Assembly: GCA_025056865.1 (NCBI GenBank)
Contig: JANWVO010000039.1
Coordinates: forward strand, 62,001-126,000
DNA: 64,000 nt
Direction of reading: 5' to 3'
Source: Bryobacteraceae bacterium
GTDB lineage: Bacteria > Acidobacteriota > Terriglobia > Bryobacterales > Bryobacteraceae
Under the pieces are notes generated by a model. That model made no database searches. It was not told the origin of the DNA and was given only the letters and a program-made list of their open reading frames with translations. The translations under genes and the position numbers were made by a program. Below, piece by piece: positions 52,349 through 61,538 of this stretch. Every line of letters begins with the position of its first letter. Position 1 is the stretch's first letter.

Positions 52349-53454
52349 AGGACGCGCGCTTTCCCCCGGAACTGTCCCGCAGCGCAGACCCGGCGACGGG
52401 CGCGCCCGTGTGGCAGCTCACCGCGGCGCCCTGCATCAATCACCATGCGTATTTTCTGAATCCCTCGCTGACACCCGACGAAAGCGCGCTGATTTTCTCC
52501 AGCAACCGCAGCGGTTCGTGGCAGCTCTATTCCATCGAGCCTTTCCCCGAGGGGGAAATCCGCCAGTGGACCTGCGGCGAGCCCATCCACCCCTTCTCGC
52601 CCGCCATTCATCCCGGTGGCGACCGGGTCTTCTTCGTGCGCGGCGGCTCCGTATGGGAGATCCGCCGGGACACGCTCGAGGAGCGTCTCGTCGCGGGCCA
52701 CGCCGACGGCCAACTGGGCGAGGTCTCGCTTTCGGCGGATGGAGCATGGCTGGCAGCGGCAGCGAAGATCCGCGGCGAACACGGCCTGGTGGCCGGGCGC
52801 GCTGACGGTTCTGCGTGGGCTTTCCACCGGTTCCCGCGGACGGTCATCCACCCGCAGTTCCATCCGCTCGAGCCCGAATGGCTGGAGTTTGCCGCCGATC
52901 CGGCGCCGCGCATGCACCGCATGCGGCGTGACGGCGCGGGGCTTGAGTGCCTCTATGAGCATTGCAACGACGAGTTCGTCGTTCACGAGACATTTCTCGG
53001 CTCCACCGGCGATCTCGTCTACGTCGAGTGGCCGCGTGCCCTCTGGCGCATGAGCTGGACGACCCGCGAACGGCGGCGCGTGTGCGAATTCAATGCATGG
53101 CACATCGCGCCGAGCCGGGATGGCGCGCGAATCCTCTGCGACACGAACCATCCCGATCTCGGCATCTTTCTCATTGACGCGGACACGGGCAGCCAGCGGC
53201 TCGTATGCCTCTCGCAGAGCTCGAACCGCGGCACGCAGTGGACGAAATCCCGCTACGCGCTTGCGGACGACTTCGCCGCGGCCCGCCTGGCTCACCCGGA
53301 GGCGCTGAGCTGGATGGAGAACGCCGCCGACACCGTCTACGGCCCGCAGTGGACGCATCCTCACCCTTCTTTCTCGCCCCGGGAGCGGTTTGCCATTTTC
53401 ACGAGCGACCGCAGCGGGCATCCGCAGGTCTACGCCGTGGAGATCCATGGATAA
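52345..53454 (+). CDS. Oligogalacturonate-lyase-like beta-propeller protein
   Basis: A 369-residue soluble propeller with TolB-like blade motifs (LIFSSNRSGSWQLYSIE, IFTSDRSGHPQVYAVE) and internal histidines (WTHPHPSF, HNDEFVVHE-type CNDEFVVHETF) resembling PL22 oligogalacturonate lyases, which use a Mn-binding His/Gln set. There is no signal peptide, fitting an intracellular lyase for unsaturated pectin fragments. Whether lyase residues are all present cannot be judged by eye. It overlaps the exported methyltransferase gene by 4 bp. Confidence 0.82.
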   Translation: MKDARFPPELSRSADPATGAPVWQLTAAPCINHHAYFLNPSLTPDESALIFSSNRSGSWQLYSIEPFPEGEIRQWTCGEPIHPFSPAIHPGGDRVFFVRGGSVWEIRRDTLEERLVAGHADGQLGEVSLSADGAWLAAAAKIRGEHGLVAGRADGSAWAFHRFPRTVIHPQFHPLEPEWLEFAADPAPRMHRMRRDGAGLECLYEHCNDEFVVHETFLGSTGDLVYVEWPRALWRMSWTTRERRRVCEFNAWHIAPSRDGARILCDTNHPDLGIFLIDADTGSQRLVCLSQSSNRGTQWTKSRYALADDFAAARLAHPEALSWMENAADTVYGPQWTHPHPSFSPRERFAIFTSDRSGHPQVYAVEIHG

Positions 53455-54463
53455 CCTCACGCACTCGCTCACCGGCGTGCTGCTGGCCCGCACCGGACTG
53501 GCGCGCCGCGTGCCTTACGGAACGGCGCTCGCGGTGGGCGCGGCCAATTTCGCCGACATCGACATCATCACCGGCGCCAGGAGCTGGATCTGCTACCTGC
53601 ACCACCATCGCGGCTTCACGCACTCGCTTCTCTGGCTGCCGCTCGTGGCCGCTGCGCCGCTGCCGCTGTGGTGGCTGCTGGCGCGGCGGCGCGGCCCTGC
53701 CGGCCGTGCGGCGTGGCTTCGCGCCTATCTGGTTTCCCTCGTCGCCAGCCTCACGCATCCGCTGCTGGATCTGCTCAACGTTTACGGCGTCCGCATCTGG
53801 ACGCCGGCCAGCGAGCGCTGGCATCACCTGGACCTGCTTTTCATCGTCGACATCTGGGTCTGGGCGCTGCTGCTTGTCTGCGTGCTGGGGCCGATGCTGG
53901 CGCGGCTCGTGTACTCCGAGATCGGCGCGCGCGGAGCGCCCGGCCGCGGCATGGCCTGGCTCGGGCTGGCTGGCCTTGCGGCCATCGTCGGCTTCCGCTC
54001 CATGCAGCACGGCCGGGCCCTCGCGCACCTGAATGCACGCGTCTACTCCGGCGAAGCGCCGCGGCGCGTCTTCGCCACGCCGACTCCCGCCAATCCGTGG
54101 AAATGGGTAGGCGTGGTGGAGACGCGGTCCTTCTGGCGCATGGTTCCCGTGGACCTGACGCACGCCGCCGATCCCGTGGATCCGGACGCGGGTCCTACTT
54201 TCTACAAGCCCGACGCTGCGCGCTTTCTGCCCATCATTGCCGCGACGGAAACAGGCCGCGTGTTCCTGAACTTCTCCCAGGCCCCCTGCTGGAGCGTGAC
54301 GCCGGCCCCGGAGCCGGAAGGAGCCACGCTGGTGCGCATCTCCGACCTCCGCTTCGGCCCGCCCGCCGGCAACGCTTTTACGGCAACGTTTCTGATTGAC
54401 GCGGCGGGGCGCGTGCTGCGCGAGGAGTTTTCCTTTGGCAGGATGGGACCGAGGAAGCGCTGA
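53447..54463 (+). CDS. YdjM/DUF457-type membrane-bound metal-dependent hydrolase
   Basis: A 338-residue inner-membrane protein. The N-terminal half contains the family pattern MDNLTHSLTGVLLARTGL, ANFADIDII, HHRGFTHSLLWLPL and THPLLDLLNVYG, with conserved His/Asp residues and about five membrane helices; the C-terminal soluble part is beta-rich. The related E. coli YdjM is LexA-regulated, though no LexA box was looked for in depth here. It overlaps the lyase-like gene by 8 bp in another frame. Function unknown. Confidence 0.88.
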   Translation: MDNLTHSLTGVLLARTGLARRVPYGTALAVGAANFADIDIITGARSWICYLHHHRGFTHSLLWLPLVAAAPLPLWWLLARRRGPAGRAAWLRAYLVSLVASLTHPLLDLLNVYGVRIWTPASERWHHLDLLFIVDIWVWALLLVCVLGPMLARLVYSEIGARGAPGRGMAWLGLAGLAAIVGFRSMQHGRALAHLNARVYSGEAPRRVFATPTPANPWKWVGVVETRSFWRMVPVDLTHAADPVDPDAGPTFYKPDAARFLPIIAATETGRVFLNFSQAPCWSVTPAPEPEGATLVRISDLRFGPPAGNAFTATFLIDAAGRVLREEFSFGRMGPRKR

Positions 54464-54487
54464 ACGCAGGTGTGCGAGGAGGCTGCC

Positions 54488-55918
54488 ATGCCTTTGCCCG
54501 AATACCCGATGATCATCGGAGGCGCTGAGCACCGCTCGGATACGCCCCTGACCGTCGCCGTTCCTTACGACGGCCAGCCGTTCGCGACGGTCTACGCCGC
54601 CGGCCAACCGCATCTCCAGATGGCCGTGGAGGCGGCGAAGAAGGCCGCGCCTCTGATGCGCGAGATGACCCGCGCCGAGCGCGCCGCCATCCTGCTGCGC
54701 GCCCACGCCCTGCTCGGCGAGCGCAGGGAGCTGTTCGCCCGAACGATTGCCAGCGAAAGCGGCAAGCCGTTGCGCGAGGCCCACACCGAAGTGGAGCGCG
54801 CGCTGACCACGCTGTTCTTCTCCGCTGAAGAGGCGCACCGGCTCGCGGGCGAGGAGGTGCCGATGGACGCGGCGCCCGCGGGCGCCGGCCGCATGGCGAT
54901 GTTCATCCGCGAGCCACTCGGCGTCATCGCCGCCATCACGCCCTTCAACTTCCCGCTGAATCTCTCCATGCACAAGATCGGGCCCGCGCTGGCTGCGGGC
55001 AATGCGGTCATTCACAAGCCGGCGTCCGCCACGCCCGTCACCGCGATCCTGCTGGCCCGGCTCTTCCTGGAGGCGGGCCTGCCGCCAGGCGCGTTGAACG
55101 TCGTCACCGGACCGGGCGGCTCCATCGGTGACTTCCTCGTCGAGCATCCTGATGTCCGCATGATCACGTTCACGGGCAGCGCGGACGTGGGCACCCGCAT
55201 CCGGGCGCGCGCCGGCATGAAGCGGGTCACGCTGGAACTCGGCAACAACTCCGCCGTCATCGTCTGCGAGGACGCCGATCTGGAGGACGCCGTGGCGCGC
55301 TGCGTCCCGGGAGCCTACGCCAACTCGGGCCAGGTCTGCATCTCTGTCCAGAGGATCTTCGTAGGAGAAGCGGTGCACGGCGAATTTGTAGAGAGGTTTT
55401 CCGAGGCAGCGCGCGCTCTCCCCATCGGCCATCCGCTGGATGAAAATGCGGCGGTGACCTCGCTGATCACCGAAGCCGAAGCGCAGCGTGTCGTCTCCTG
55501 GATTGGCGAGGCCGTGGGCGCGGGCGCGAAACTCGTCTCCGGCGGAGGAAGGCAGCGCGCCACCGTGCAGCCTGCCGTGCTGGCGGATGTGCCCCGCGAC
55601 GCCCGCATCTTCTGCCAGGAAGCGTTCGGCCCGGTGGCGGGCATCAACCGCTTCCGCGCTCTCGACGAAGCCATCGAGGCGGTGAACGACTCGCCCTACG
55701 GCCTTCAGGCTTCCATCTTCACCAGCGACATCGGGAAGGCCTTCCGCGCCGCGCGCTGCGTGCACGTCGGCGGCTTCCTCATCAACGACGTGCCGCAACT
55801 CCGCGTCGACCAGATGCCCTACGGCGGCGTGAAAATGAGCGGCATGGGCCGCGAAGGCCCGCGCTACGCCATCGAGGAGATGACAGAGATCAAGCTGATC
55901 TCATGGCGCGTGAGCTGA
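54488..55918 (+). CDS. Aldehyde dehydrogenase
   Basis: A 476-residue NAD(P)-dependent ALDH. Cofactor and active-site motifs are ITPFNFPLNLSMHKIGPAL, GPGGSIGDFL, LELGNNSAVIV (catalytic glutamate), and NSGQVCISVQRIFV (catalytic cysteine near residue 285). The FGPVAGINRF and PYGGVKMSGMGREG segments complete the fold. Sequence resembles the gabD/lactaldehyde-type class; the exact aldehyde is unknown. The start at 54488 has GAGGAGG 5 nt upstream. It follows the YdjM-like gene after 24 bp. Confidence 0.9.
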   Translation: MPLPEYPMIIGGAEHRSDTPLTVAVPYDGQPFATVYAAGQPHLQMAVEAAKKAAPLMREMTRAERAAILLRAHALLGERRELFARTIASESGKPLREAHTEVERALTTLFFSAEEAHRLAGEEVPMDAAPAGAGRMAMFIREPLGVIAAITPFNFPLNLSMHKIGPALAAGNAVIHKPASATPVTAILLARLFLEAGLPPGALNVVTGPGGSIGDFLVEHPDVRMITFTGSADVGTRIRARAGMKRVTLELGNNSAVIVCEDADLEDAVARCVPGAYANSGQVCISVQRIFVGEAVHGEFVERFSEAARALPIGHPLDENAAVTSLITEAEAQRVVSWIGEAVGAGAKLVSGGGRQRATVQPAVLADVPRDARIFCQEAFGPVAGINRFRALDEAIEAVNDSPYGLQASIFTSDIGKAFRAARCVHVGGFLINDVPQLRVDQMPYGGVKMSGMGREGPRYAIEEMTEIKLISWRVS

Positions 55919-55928
55919 GGCGTGCCCG

Positions 55929-56309
55929 TCAGGCCGCCTCGTCGATCATCGCCTTGACGACGCTCTCCACTTCCTGCGCGATCGGCTCCAGCCCGGCATT
56001 TTCGAAAAGCTGCATCATCGCCGTGGGCAGGAACGTGGAGATGACTTTCTCCTCGCCCCTCTGATAGACGGAAATCCGGCAGGGGAGTACCGTGGAAATG
56101 GCGGGATTCGCCTCCAGCGCCCTCTTGGCCTGGTGCGGATTGCAGACCTCGAAGATCATGCATTCGCGGTCGAAATCCACCCCTTTTTCCTTCATCGTCT
56201 TCTGGAGATCATGCACGTGGATCACCCCGAACCTGTGCCGCGCAGCCGCGTCGCGCAGGGCAAGTTCGATTTCAGCCATCGATTTCTGGGATGTCTTCTC
56301 GTACAACAT
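55929..56309 (-). CDS. DUF302-domain protein
   Basis: A 126-residue cytosolic protein belonging to the DUF302 family: ALRDAAARHRFGVIHVHDL, the ECMIFEVCNPHQAKRALEAN core and VLPCRISVYQRGEEKVIST. DUF302 proteins are small, often associated with redox or metal genes, and two conserved cysteines are visible here. The start at 56309 is inferred by upstream AAGG. Convergent with the aldehyde dehydrogenase gene (10-bp gap). Confidence 0.85.
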   Translation of the reverse strand: MLYEKTSQKSMAEIELALRDAAARHRFGVIHVHDLQKTMKEKGVDFDRECMIFEVCNPHQAKRALEANPAISTVLPCRISVYQRGEEKVISTFLPTAMMQLFENAGLEPIAQEVESVVKAMIDEAA

Positions 56310-56367
56310 GGACGGCTTCACCTTCCCCTAGGATAGATGCCTTCCTGCGGCGGCGGGGTGACGCCGC

Positions 56368-57714
56368 TCACTCGTCGGAGGGGATTTCGAAGCGGATGAT
56401 GTCGCGGCGGAAGCCGCCCGTCTTCCATGCGCCGTAGGCGACGCCGAAGGCCAGCCAGGCGAAGCCGGCGATCTTTGCGATCCAGCTCAGGCTCAGCCAC
56501 AGATAGAGGCAGACAAGGAAGCCCGCCGCCGGGGCGGCGAGGTGGGACCAATGGCGGTCGCGTCCGCGGAGGTAGTAATGCACGAGGCTGGAGATGTTGA
56601 CGCCCATGAAGCCGATCAGTGCGCCGAAGTTCAGCAGCTCCGCGCCAGTCTGGTAGGAGATGGCGAAGGCCCCGGCCAGCGCCAGCGCGCCCATGAAGGT
56701 CACGTTCCGGCTCGGCACGCGCGTTCTCGGGTGAAGGTATCCGAAGAACGCCTTCGGGATCGCGTTGTCGCGCCCCATGCCGTACAGCAGCCGTGCGCCG
56801 GCCAGCAGCGCTCCCGAGGCGGAGCCCACGGTGGCGACGATCAGCGTCCAGGAGAGAGTCTGGAACAGGATCTCTCCTCCGGCGCGGCGGGCCACGGCCA
56901 GGTAGGCAGTGTCCGGGTCGGGGTACGGCTCGGCCGCAGGCCAGACGAGCTGCGCGGCGTAGACTTCCACGGCGCTGAGGACGCCGATGATGAAACAGGT
57001 GGCCACCATCGCGCGCAGCACGTTGCGGCGCGGGTCCTTCACCTCCTCGGAGAGCGTCGCCAGCCCGTCGTAGCCGATGTAGGTGAGCACGGCGATCGAA
57101 GCGCCGTTGGAAAGCGCGCGCCACGAGAAGCGCTCCGGATCGTAGAACGGCGTGAGAAAACGCTGCGCATCGAGATCCGGCAGATGCATCAGGTAGCGCG
57201 CGCACGCGCCGAGCGTCCACAGGATCACAACGCCCATCACCGCCGTCAGCACTTCGTTGGTCCGCGCCGTCGCCGTGATCCGCCGCAGGTTCAGGCCGGT
57301 GAACAGCAGCGCAAAGGCGCACGCCCACAGCCAGAACGGCGTGCCCGGGAACAGCCCCATCATCGCTTTCGCGCACCAGATGACGCAGATGAGCGGGTTC
57401 ACCAGGTAGTCGAGCAGCATGCTCCAGCCGGTGAAGTAGCCGAGCGCCGGATGCAGTTCGCGCGCCACATAAGTGTAGGCGCTGCCCGCCGCCGGATAGG
57501 CGCGCGCCATGCGGCCGTAGCTGAGCGCGGTGAGCATCATCGCTACCATGGCGATGAGCACGGTGGTGACCACATGCCCGTTGGCCCCGGCGCTGATGGC
57601 TCCAAAAGGCGGCATCGGCGCCGTGGGCTGCACCATGATCACGCCCATCACGATGAGCTGGAACAGGGTGAGCGATCGCAGCAGGCGGACCTGCCCGGTG
57701 GCTTGCGCGGACAT
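56368..57714 (-). CDS. APC-family amino acid permease
   Basis: A 448-residue transporter with about 12 hydrophobic segments. Motifs include VMGVIMVQPTAPMPPFGAIS, YPAAGSAYTYVARE, and a LSEEVKDPRRNVLRAM loop, typical of the amino acid-polyamine-organocation superfamily. Substrate, an amino acid or amine, is not assignable. Divergent from the DUF58 gene (40-bp gap). Confidence 0.9.
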   Translation of the reverse strand: MSAQATGQVRLLRSLTLFQLIVMGVIMVQPTAPMPPFGAISAGANGHVVTTVLIAMVAMMLTALSYGRMARAYPAAGSAYTYVARELHPALGYFTGWSMLLDYLVNPLICVIWCAKAMMGLFPGTPFWLWACAFALLFTGLNLRRITATARTNEVLTAVMGVVILWTLGACARYLMHLPDLDAQRFLTPFYDPERFSWRALSNGASIAVLTYIGYDGLATLSEEVKDPRRNVLRAMVATCFIIGVLSAVEVYAAQLVWPAAEPYPDPDTAYLAVARRAGGEILFQTLSWTLIVATVGSASGALLAGARLLYGMGRDNAIPKAFFGYLHPRTRVPSRNVTFMGALALAGAFAISYQTGAELLNFGALIGFMGVNISSLVHYYLRGRDRHWSHLAAPAAGFLVCLYLWLSLSWIAKIAGFAWLAFGVAYGAWKTGGFRRDIIRFEIPSDE

Positions 57715-57754
57715 GGGAGACAAGCGGCCATTATGACAGAATGAGACCAGCCGC

Positions 57755-58852
57755 ATGATGGACTGGTGGCGGGATCCGGCCTCGGGCGCGCGGCGGTGGC
57801 TGGAGCACCGCATGCGCGAGCGCATCACCACGCGCGGGATCCTCTTCCTGGCAGCAGCGCTGCTGGTGGGCGGGGCGGGCTTCGCCTCCGGCAACAACCT
57901 GCTCTTTCTGCTGCTGGCGGCGATGATGTCCGTCCTGGTGGTCAGCAGCTTCCTCAGCCGCCTGGGGCTGGCGGGGCTGGAGCTGGAGATCCGCCTGCCG
58001 GAGCACGTTTGCGCGCGTCAGTCCGTGCCCGCCCGGCTGGTCCTGCGCAACGTCAAGAAGCGCATGCCCTCTTTCTCGATCCGCCTCTCGGGCGCCGATC
58101 CGGAGGTCTTCCCGGCAGACCTGTACTTCCCGGTGATCCCAGGCGGTGCCGCAGTGGAAACTACGGTGGAAGCGCGCTTCCCCCGCCGCGGGCTGCACGC
58201 TGAGGACAGCTTCGTCTTCTCCACCACGTTCCCGTTCGGCTTCGCCGAGCGCCGCGCGCGCGTTACCATGCGGCAGGACCTGCTCGTGTACCCTTCCCTC
58301 GAGCCGCAGCCGGGTTTCGAGCTGCTGCTGGCCGAGGTCTCCGGCGACGCCGAGGCGCTGTTCCGCGGGCTCGGGCACGATTTCTACCGCATCCGCCCCT
58401 ACATTCCCTTCGAAAGCGCGCGCCACGTGGACTGGCGCGCCACGGCGAAGACCGGCGAGCTTCAGGTGCGCGAGTTCGCCCGCGAGCAGGAGCATCTGAT
58501 CACGCTCGTGCTCGACCTGGAGGTGCCGCCCGGGCAGGACGAGTGGTTCGAGCGCGCGCTGGAATGCTGCGCCTGGCTCGCCTGGCGTTTCGCCGCACGC
58601 GGGGCGCGCATCCGCTTCCGCTCGCAGCATTGGGAGACGCTGGTGCCCGTGGAAAACGACGTCTACGCTATTCTGAAGTATCTGGCGCTGGTCGAGCCCC
58701 GCCGCCGCGCCGCTGCCCTGCGTCCCCTCGATGAGCCGACCGTTGCCGTGGTGTTTTCCGCCTCGCCCGCCCGCCTGGAAGAGCATGGCTGGGTGGATGC
58801 TCGCATCGTCGCTCCTGGCCATTGGGCAGTCGCCGGCGCCGCCCGCTCCTGA
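57755..58852 (+). CDS. DUF58-domain protein
   Basis: A 365-residue protein with two membrane helices near the N-terminus (GILFLAAALLVGGAG and LLFLLLAAMMSVLVVS), then a beta-rich linker and the DUF58 signature FYRIRPYIPFESARHVDWRA (about 210-229). Members are often partners of MoxR-type AAA+ ATPases; none is adjacent here. The last 68 bp overlap the start of the TonB-dependent receptor gene in another frame. Confidence 0.9.
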   Translation: MMDWWRDPASGARRWLEHRMRERITTRGILFLAAALLVGGAGFASGNNLLFLLLAAMMSVLVVSSFLSRLGLAGLELEIRLPEHVCARQSVPARLVLRNVKKRMPSFSIRLSGADPEVFPADLYFPVIPGGAAVETTVEARFPRRGLHAEDSFVFSTTFPFGFAERRARVTMRQDLLVYPSLEPQPGFELLLAEVSGDAEALFRGLGHDFYRIRPYIPFESARHVDWRATAKTGELQVREFAREQEHLITLVLDLEVPPGQDEWFERALECCAWLAWRFAARGARIRFRSQHWETLVPVENDVYAILKYLALVEPRRRAAALRPLDEPTVAVVFSASPARLEEHGWVDARIVAPGHWAVAGAARS

Positions 58853-60677
58853 ACCGCTGCGCACAACCGTGACGGTCACCGCTGCCGTGGCGGCGGAAGC
58901 CGCCGCGCATACGACGCTGCTGGATGCGCGGCGGCTGGAAGTCCTGCCCGGTGTCAATCTCGACGACCGGCTCCGCATGGTGCCCGGATTCACGCTGTTC
59001 CGGCGCACCTCTTCGATCAGCGCGAATCCGACCACGCAGGGCGTGAGCCTGCGGGGGCTCGGCTCGACCGGGGCCAGCCGCACGCTGGTGCTTTGGGACG
59101 GAGTGCCCGTGAACAGCCCGTTCGGAGGCTGGGTGTTCTGGACGCGGCTCGACCCGGAGCTGGTGGAACGCGTGGAGGTGGTCCGCGGCGCGCCGACGAG
59201 CGCGTTTGGCGACAAATCGATGGGCGGAACCATCTCGCTGTTCAGCCGCGACCCGGCGGCACGCGCGGCGTGGCTCGGGTATGAAGGCGGCAATGCCGGC
59301 ACCCACCAGCTTTCCGGAGGAGCCGAAGCACGGGCAGGCGGTTCGTGGGCGCTCGGCGGTTCTGTCCGTGCGCTCCACACAGACGGGTTCTTCATCGTGC
59401 CTCCCGAGACCCGCGGCGCCGTCGACACCCGCGCCAATGTGCGTTTCACTGCGGGAGTGCTCCGCGCCTCGTTTGCCCGGGGAAGCCAACGCGCCTCTCT
59501 TCGTGCAGATGCACTGGCAGAAGAGCGGGACAATGGCACGTGGCTGACCCGGAATTCCACCTCTGCCGGGACGGTATCGGCGAACTTCTGGCAACTGGCT
59601 GGCGGTTCGGCCTGGAACGCGCTGGCGTGGCACGCGCGCGAGGAGTACCGCGCCACGTTCAGCGCCATCGGCGCCGGGCGTCAGACCGAAAGGCTGACTT
59701 CGCGGCAAAGCGTGCCCGCTGATGCCACCGGCGGCGCGCTGCTCTGGCAGCGGAGCGCGCCCCGGTGGAGCGTGCTGGCCGGGGCTGACGCTGTGCATGC
59801 CTGGGGCGAGTCTCGGGAGACGCTGTTCCCCGCCGGATTCCGAGTTGGCGGCGGCTCGCAGACGCAGTACGGTCTCTTCGGCCAACTGTCCCTGGAGACG
59901 GGGCCGCTGCGGTGGACCGCAGGACTGCGCCGCCACGATCCTGGCGCCGCAGCGGCGTTCTGGATGCCGAGCGCCGGAGTGACCGCAGGCGCGGAAAGAT
60001 GGCGCGCCCGGCTGTCCGCCTACCGCGCGCTGCGGGCTCCGACGCTCAATGAGCTGTACCGGGATTTCCGCGCCGGCAACGCGGTGACGCTTGCCAACCC
60101 GGCGCTGAAGCCGGAAGCGCTGCGCGGCGTCGAGGCGGGTTTCGACCGGAGCGGGGCGCGTTGGCGTCTCAGCATCACAGGGTTCCACAACACGCTGGCG
60201 GACCTGATCACCAACGTGACGATCAGCGCGACGCCGCAGCTCATCACGCGGCAGCGCGGCAATGCAGGTGCTGCACGCGTGCGGGGCGCCGAGGCATCCG
60301 CCGCCTGGCGTGCCGGCGCGGTCTTCGCGGAGGCCGCATGGCTGCTGGCGGATGCGCGCTTCACCACCGGCGAGCGCATTCCGCAAACGCCCCGCCATCA
60401 GGGGACTTTCCTCGCCGGATGGCAGCGCGGAGCAACTTCGGTGGCCGCTGGGCTGCGGGCTTCGGCCGCGCAGTTTGAAGACGACCGGAACCTCTTCCTG
60501 CTGCCGGGATTCGCGGTCTGGCAGGCGGCCCTGCGGCAGCGGATGACGGGCCGCGTGGAACTCCACGCCGCCGTGGAAAATGCCGCCAACCGCCGCGTGA
60601 TCGCAGGCTACAGCCCCACGCCTCTGCTCGGCAGCCCGCGGCTGTGGCGGGCAGGCCTGCGCTGGCGCCTTTTCTGA
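58785..60677 (+). CDS. TonB-dependent outer-membrane receptor
   Basis: A 630-residue outer-membrane transporter with a signal peptide (MLASSLLAIGQSPA), a plug domain (about residues 40-165) containing TTQGVSLRGLGSTGASR, VLWDGVPVNSPFGGWV and VERVEVVRGAPTSAFG, and a beta-barrel. The barrel includes FRAGNAVTLANPALKPEAL and ends in the typical aromatic residue (RWRLF). It has no N-terminal CarboxypepD_reg domain, unlike many Acidobacteria receptors. The start at 58785 has GGAAG 6 nt upstream and lies 68 bp inside the DUF58 gene. Ligand not assignable; the TonB-like protein at 44083 may energise it. Confidence 0.88.
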   Translation: MAGWMLASSLLAIGQSPAPPAPEPLRTTVTVTAAVAAEAAAHTTLLDARRLEVLPGVNLDDRLRMVPGFTLFRRTSSISANPTTQGVSLRGLGSTGASRTLVLWDGVPVNSPFGGWVFWTRLDPELVERVEVVRGAPTSAFGDKSMGGTISLFSRDPAARAAWLGYEGGNAGTHQLSGGAEARAGGSWALGGSVRALHTDGFFIVPPETRGAVDTRANVRFTAGVLRASFARGSQRASLRADALAEERDNGTWLTRNSTSAGTVSANFWQLAGGSAWNALAWHAREEYRATFSAIGAGRQTERLTSRQSVPADATGGALLWQRSAPRWSVLAGADAVHAWGESRETLFPAGFRVGGGSQTQYGLFGQLSLETGPLRWTAGLRRHDPGAAAAFWMPSAGVTAGAERWRARLSAYRALRAPTLNELYRDFRAGNAVTLANPALKPEALRGVEAGFDRSGARWRLSITGFHNTLADLITNVTISATPQLITRQRGNAGAARVRGAEASAAWRAGAVFAEAAWLLADARFTTGERIPQTPRHQGTFLAGWQRGATSVAAGLRASAAQFEDDRNLFLLPGFAVWQAALRQRMTGRVELHAAVENAANRRVIAGYSPTPLLGSPRLWRAGLRWRLF

Positions 60678-60796
60678 GCGAATCTTGACAGGTCGCGAAT
60701 TCTTTGCATCGGCCGCGGCGCTGCATGCACCTTGATAAGCGCAAGCGGATCTTTCCCAGAGATCTTGCGTGAGATTCCCTGCAAAAAGGAGTGGAA

Positions 60797-61483
60797 ATGA
60801 AACACCTGTTGTGTGCAATCGCGGCCCTTTCTCTGGCCGCGGGTACGGTTTTCGCGCAGGGCACGAACGCGCGCGTGCGCATCGTGCATGCTTCGCCGGA
60901 CGCCCCGGCGGTGGATATTTTTGTCAACGGCAGCAAGGTGCTGGAGAATTTGCCTTTTCGCGAGTATTCCGAGTACCTTTCTCTCCCGGCCGGCACCTAC
61001 AACGTCGAGATCCGCGTCACCGGTACCAATACTGTGGTGAGGCAGCTCTCCGTGCCCGTGCAGGCTGGCCGGGACTACACGGCCATCGCCGTCGGCTATG
61101 CCGGTTCAGGCCGGACGCCCGGTTTCGACGTGATGCTCCTCGAGGATGACAACTCGGCCCCCGCCGATGGCCGCATCAAGATTCGCGTCGCCCACACCGC
61201 TCCTGGCGCTCCCGCGGTGGATGTCTATGTGACCACGCCCTTCGAAACGCTCGACGGCAAGCAGCCCGTTTTGACCAACGTTCCGTTCAAGGCAGCGTCG
61301 GGCTACCTGTCGGTTCCGATCGGCATGTATCAGGCGCGCGTCGTCGTGGCGGGCACCCGCACCATCGCCATCGACAGCCATCGCCTGGTGACTTGGGGCG
61401 GCATGATCCGCACCATTATCGCTGTGGACAACCGGGGCGGCGGAGCTCCTTTCGATCTGATCCTTCTGCCGGACCGCAATTAG
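60797..61483 (+). CDS. Exported protein with two DUF4397 domains
   Basis: A 228-residue protein with a signal peptide (CAIAALSLAAGTVFAQ). Two copies of a DUF4397 module follow: ARVRIVHASPDAPAVDIFVN at about 25-44, and IKIRVAHTAPGAPAVDVYV at about 123-141, each with a YLSLPAGTY-type strand. Function unknown; likely surface or periplasmic. AAGGAG lies 5 nt before ATG 60797. A TTGACA at 60685-60690 in the upstream gap may be part of its promoter, but no convincing -10 was seen. A terminator follows. Confidence 0.88.
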   Translation: MKHLLCAIAALSLAAGTVFAQGTNARVRIVHASPDAPAVDIFVNGSKVLENLPFREYSEYLSLPAGTYNVEIRVTGTNTVVRQLSVPVQAGRDYTAIAVGYAGSGRTPGFDVMLLEDDNSAPADGRIKIRVAHTAPGAPAVDVYVTTPFETLDGKQPVLTNVPFKAASGYLSVPIGMYQARVVVAGTRTIAIDSHRLVTWGGMIRTIIAVDNRGGGAPFDLILLPDRN

Positions 61484-61507
61484 AAGCCAGGTCCCTTTCT
61501 CCACTTT

Positions 61508-61535
61508 GGCGCGGGAAATTCCCGCGCCATTTTTT
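61508..61535 (+). terminator. Rho-independent terminator after the DUF4397 gene
   Basis: Perfect 8-bp stem GGCGCGGG (61508-61515) with CCCGCGCC (61521-61528), extendable by AA/TT, followed by a T-run (61530-61535). It lies 24 bp past the DUF4397 stop and just before the convergent enoyl-CoA hydratase stop. Confidence 0.85.
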
Positions 61536-61538
61536 CTT

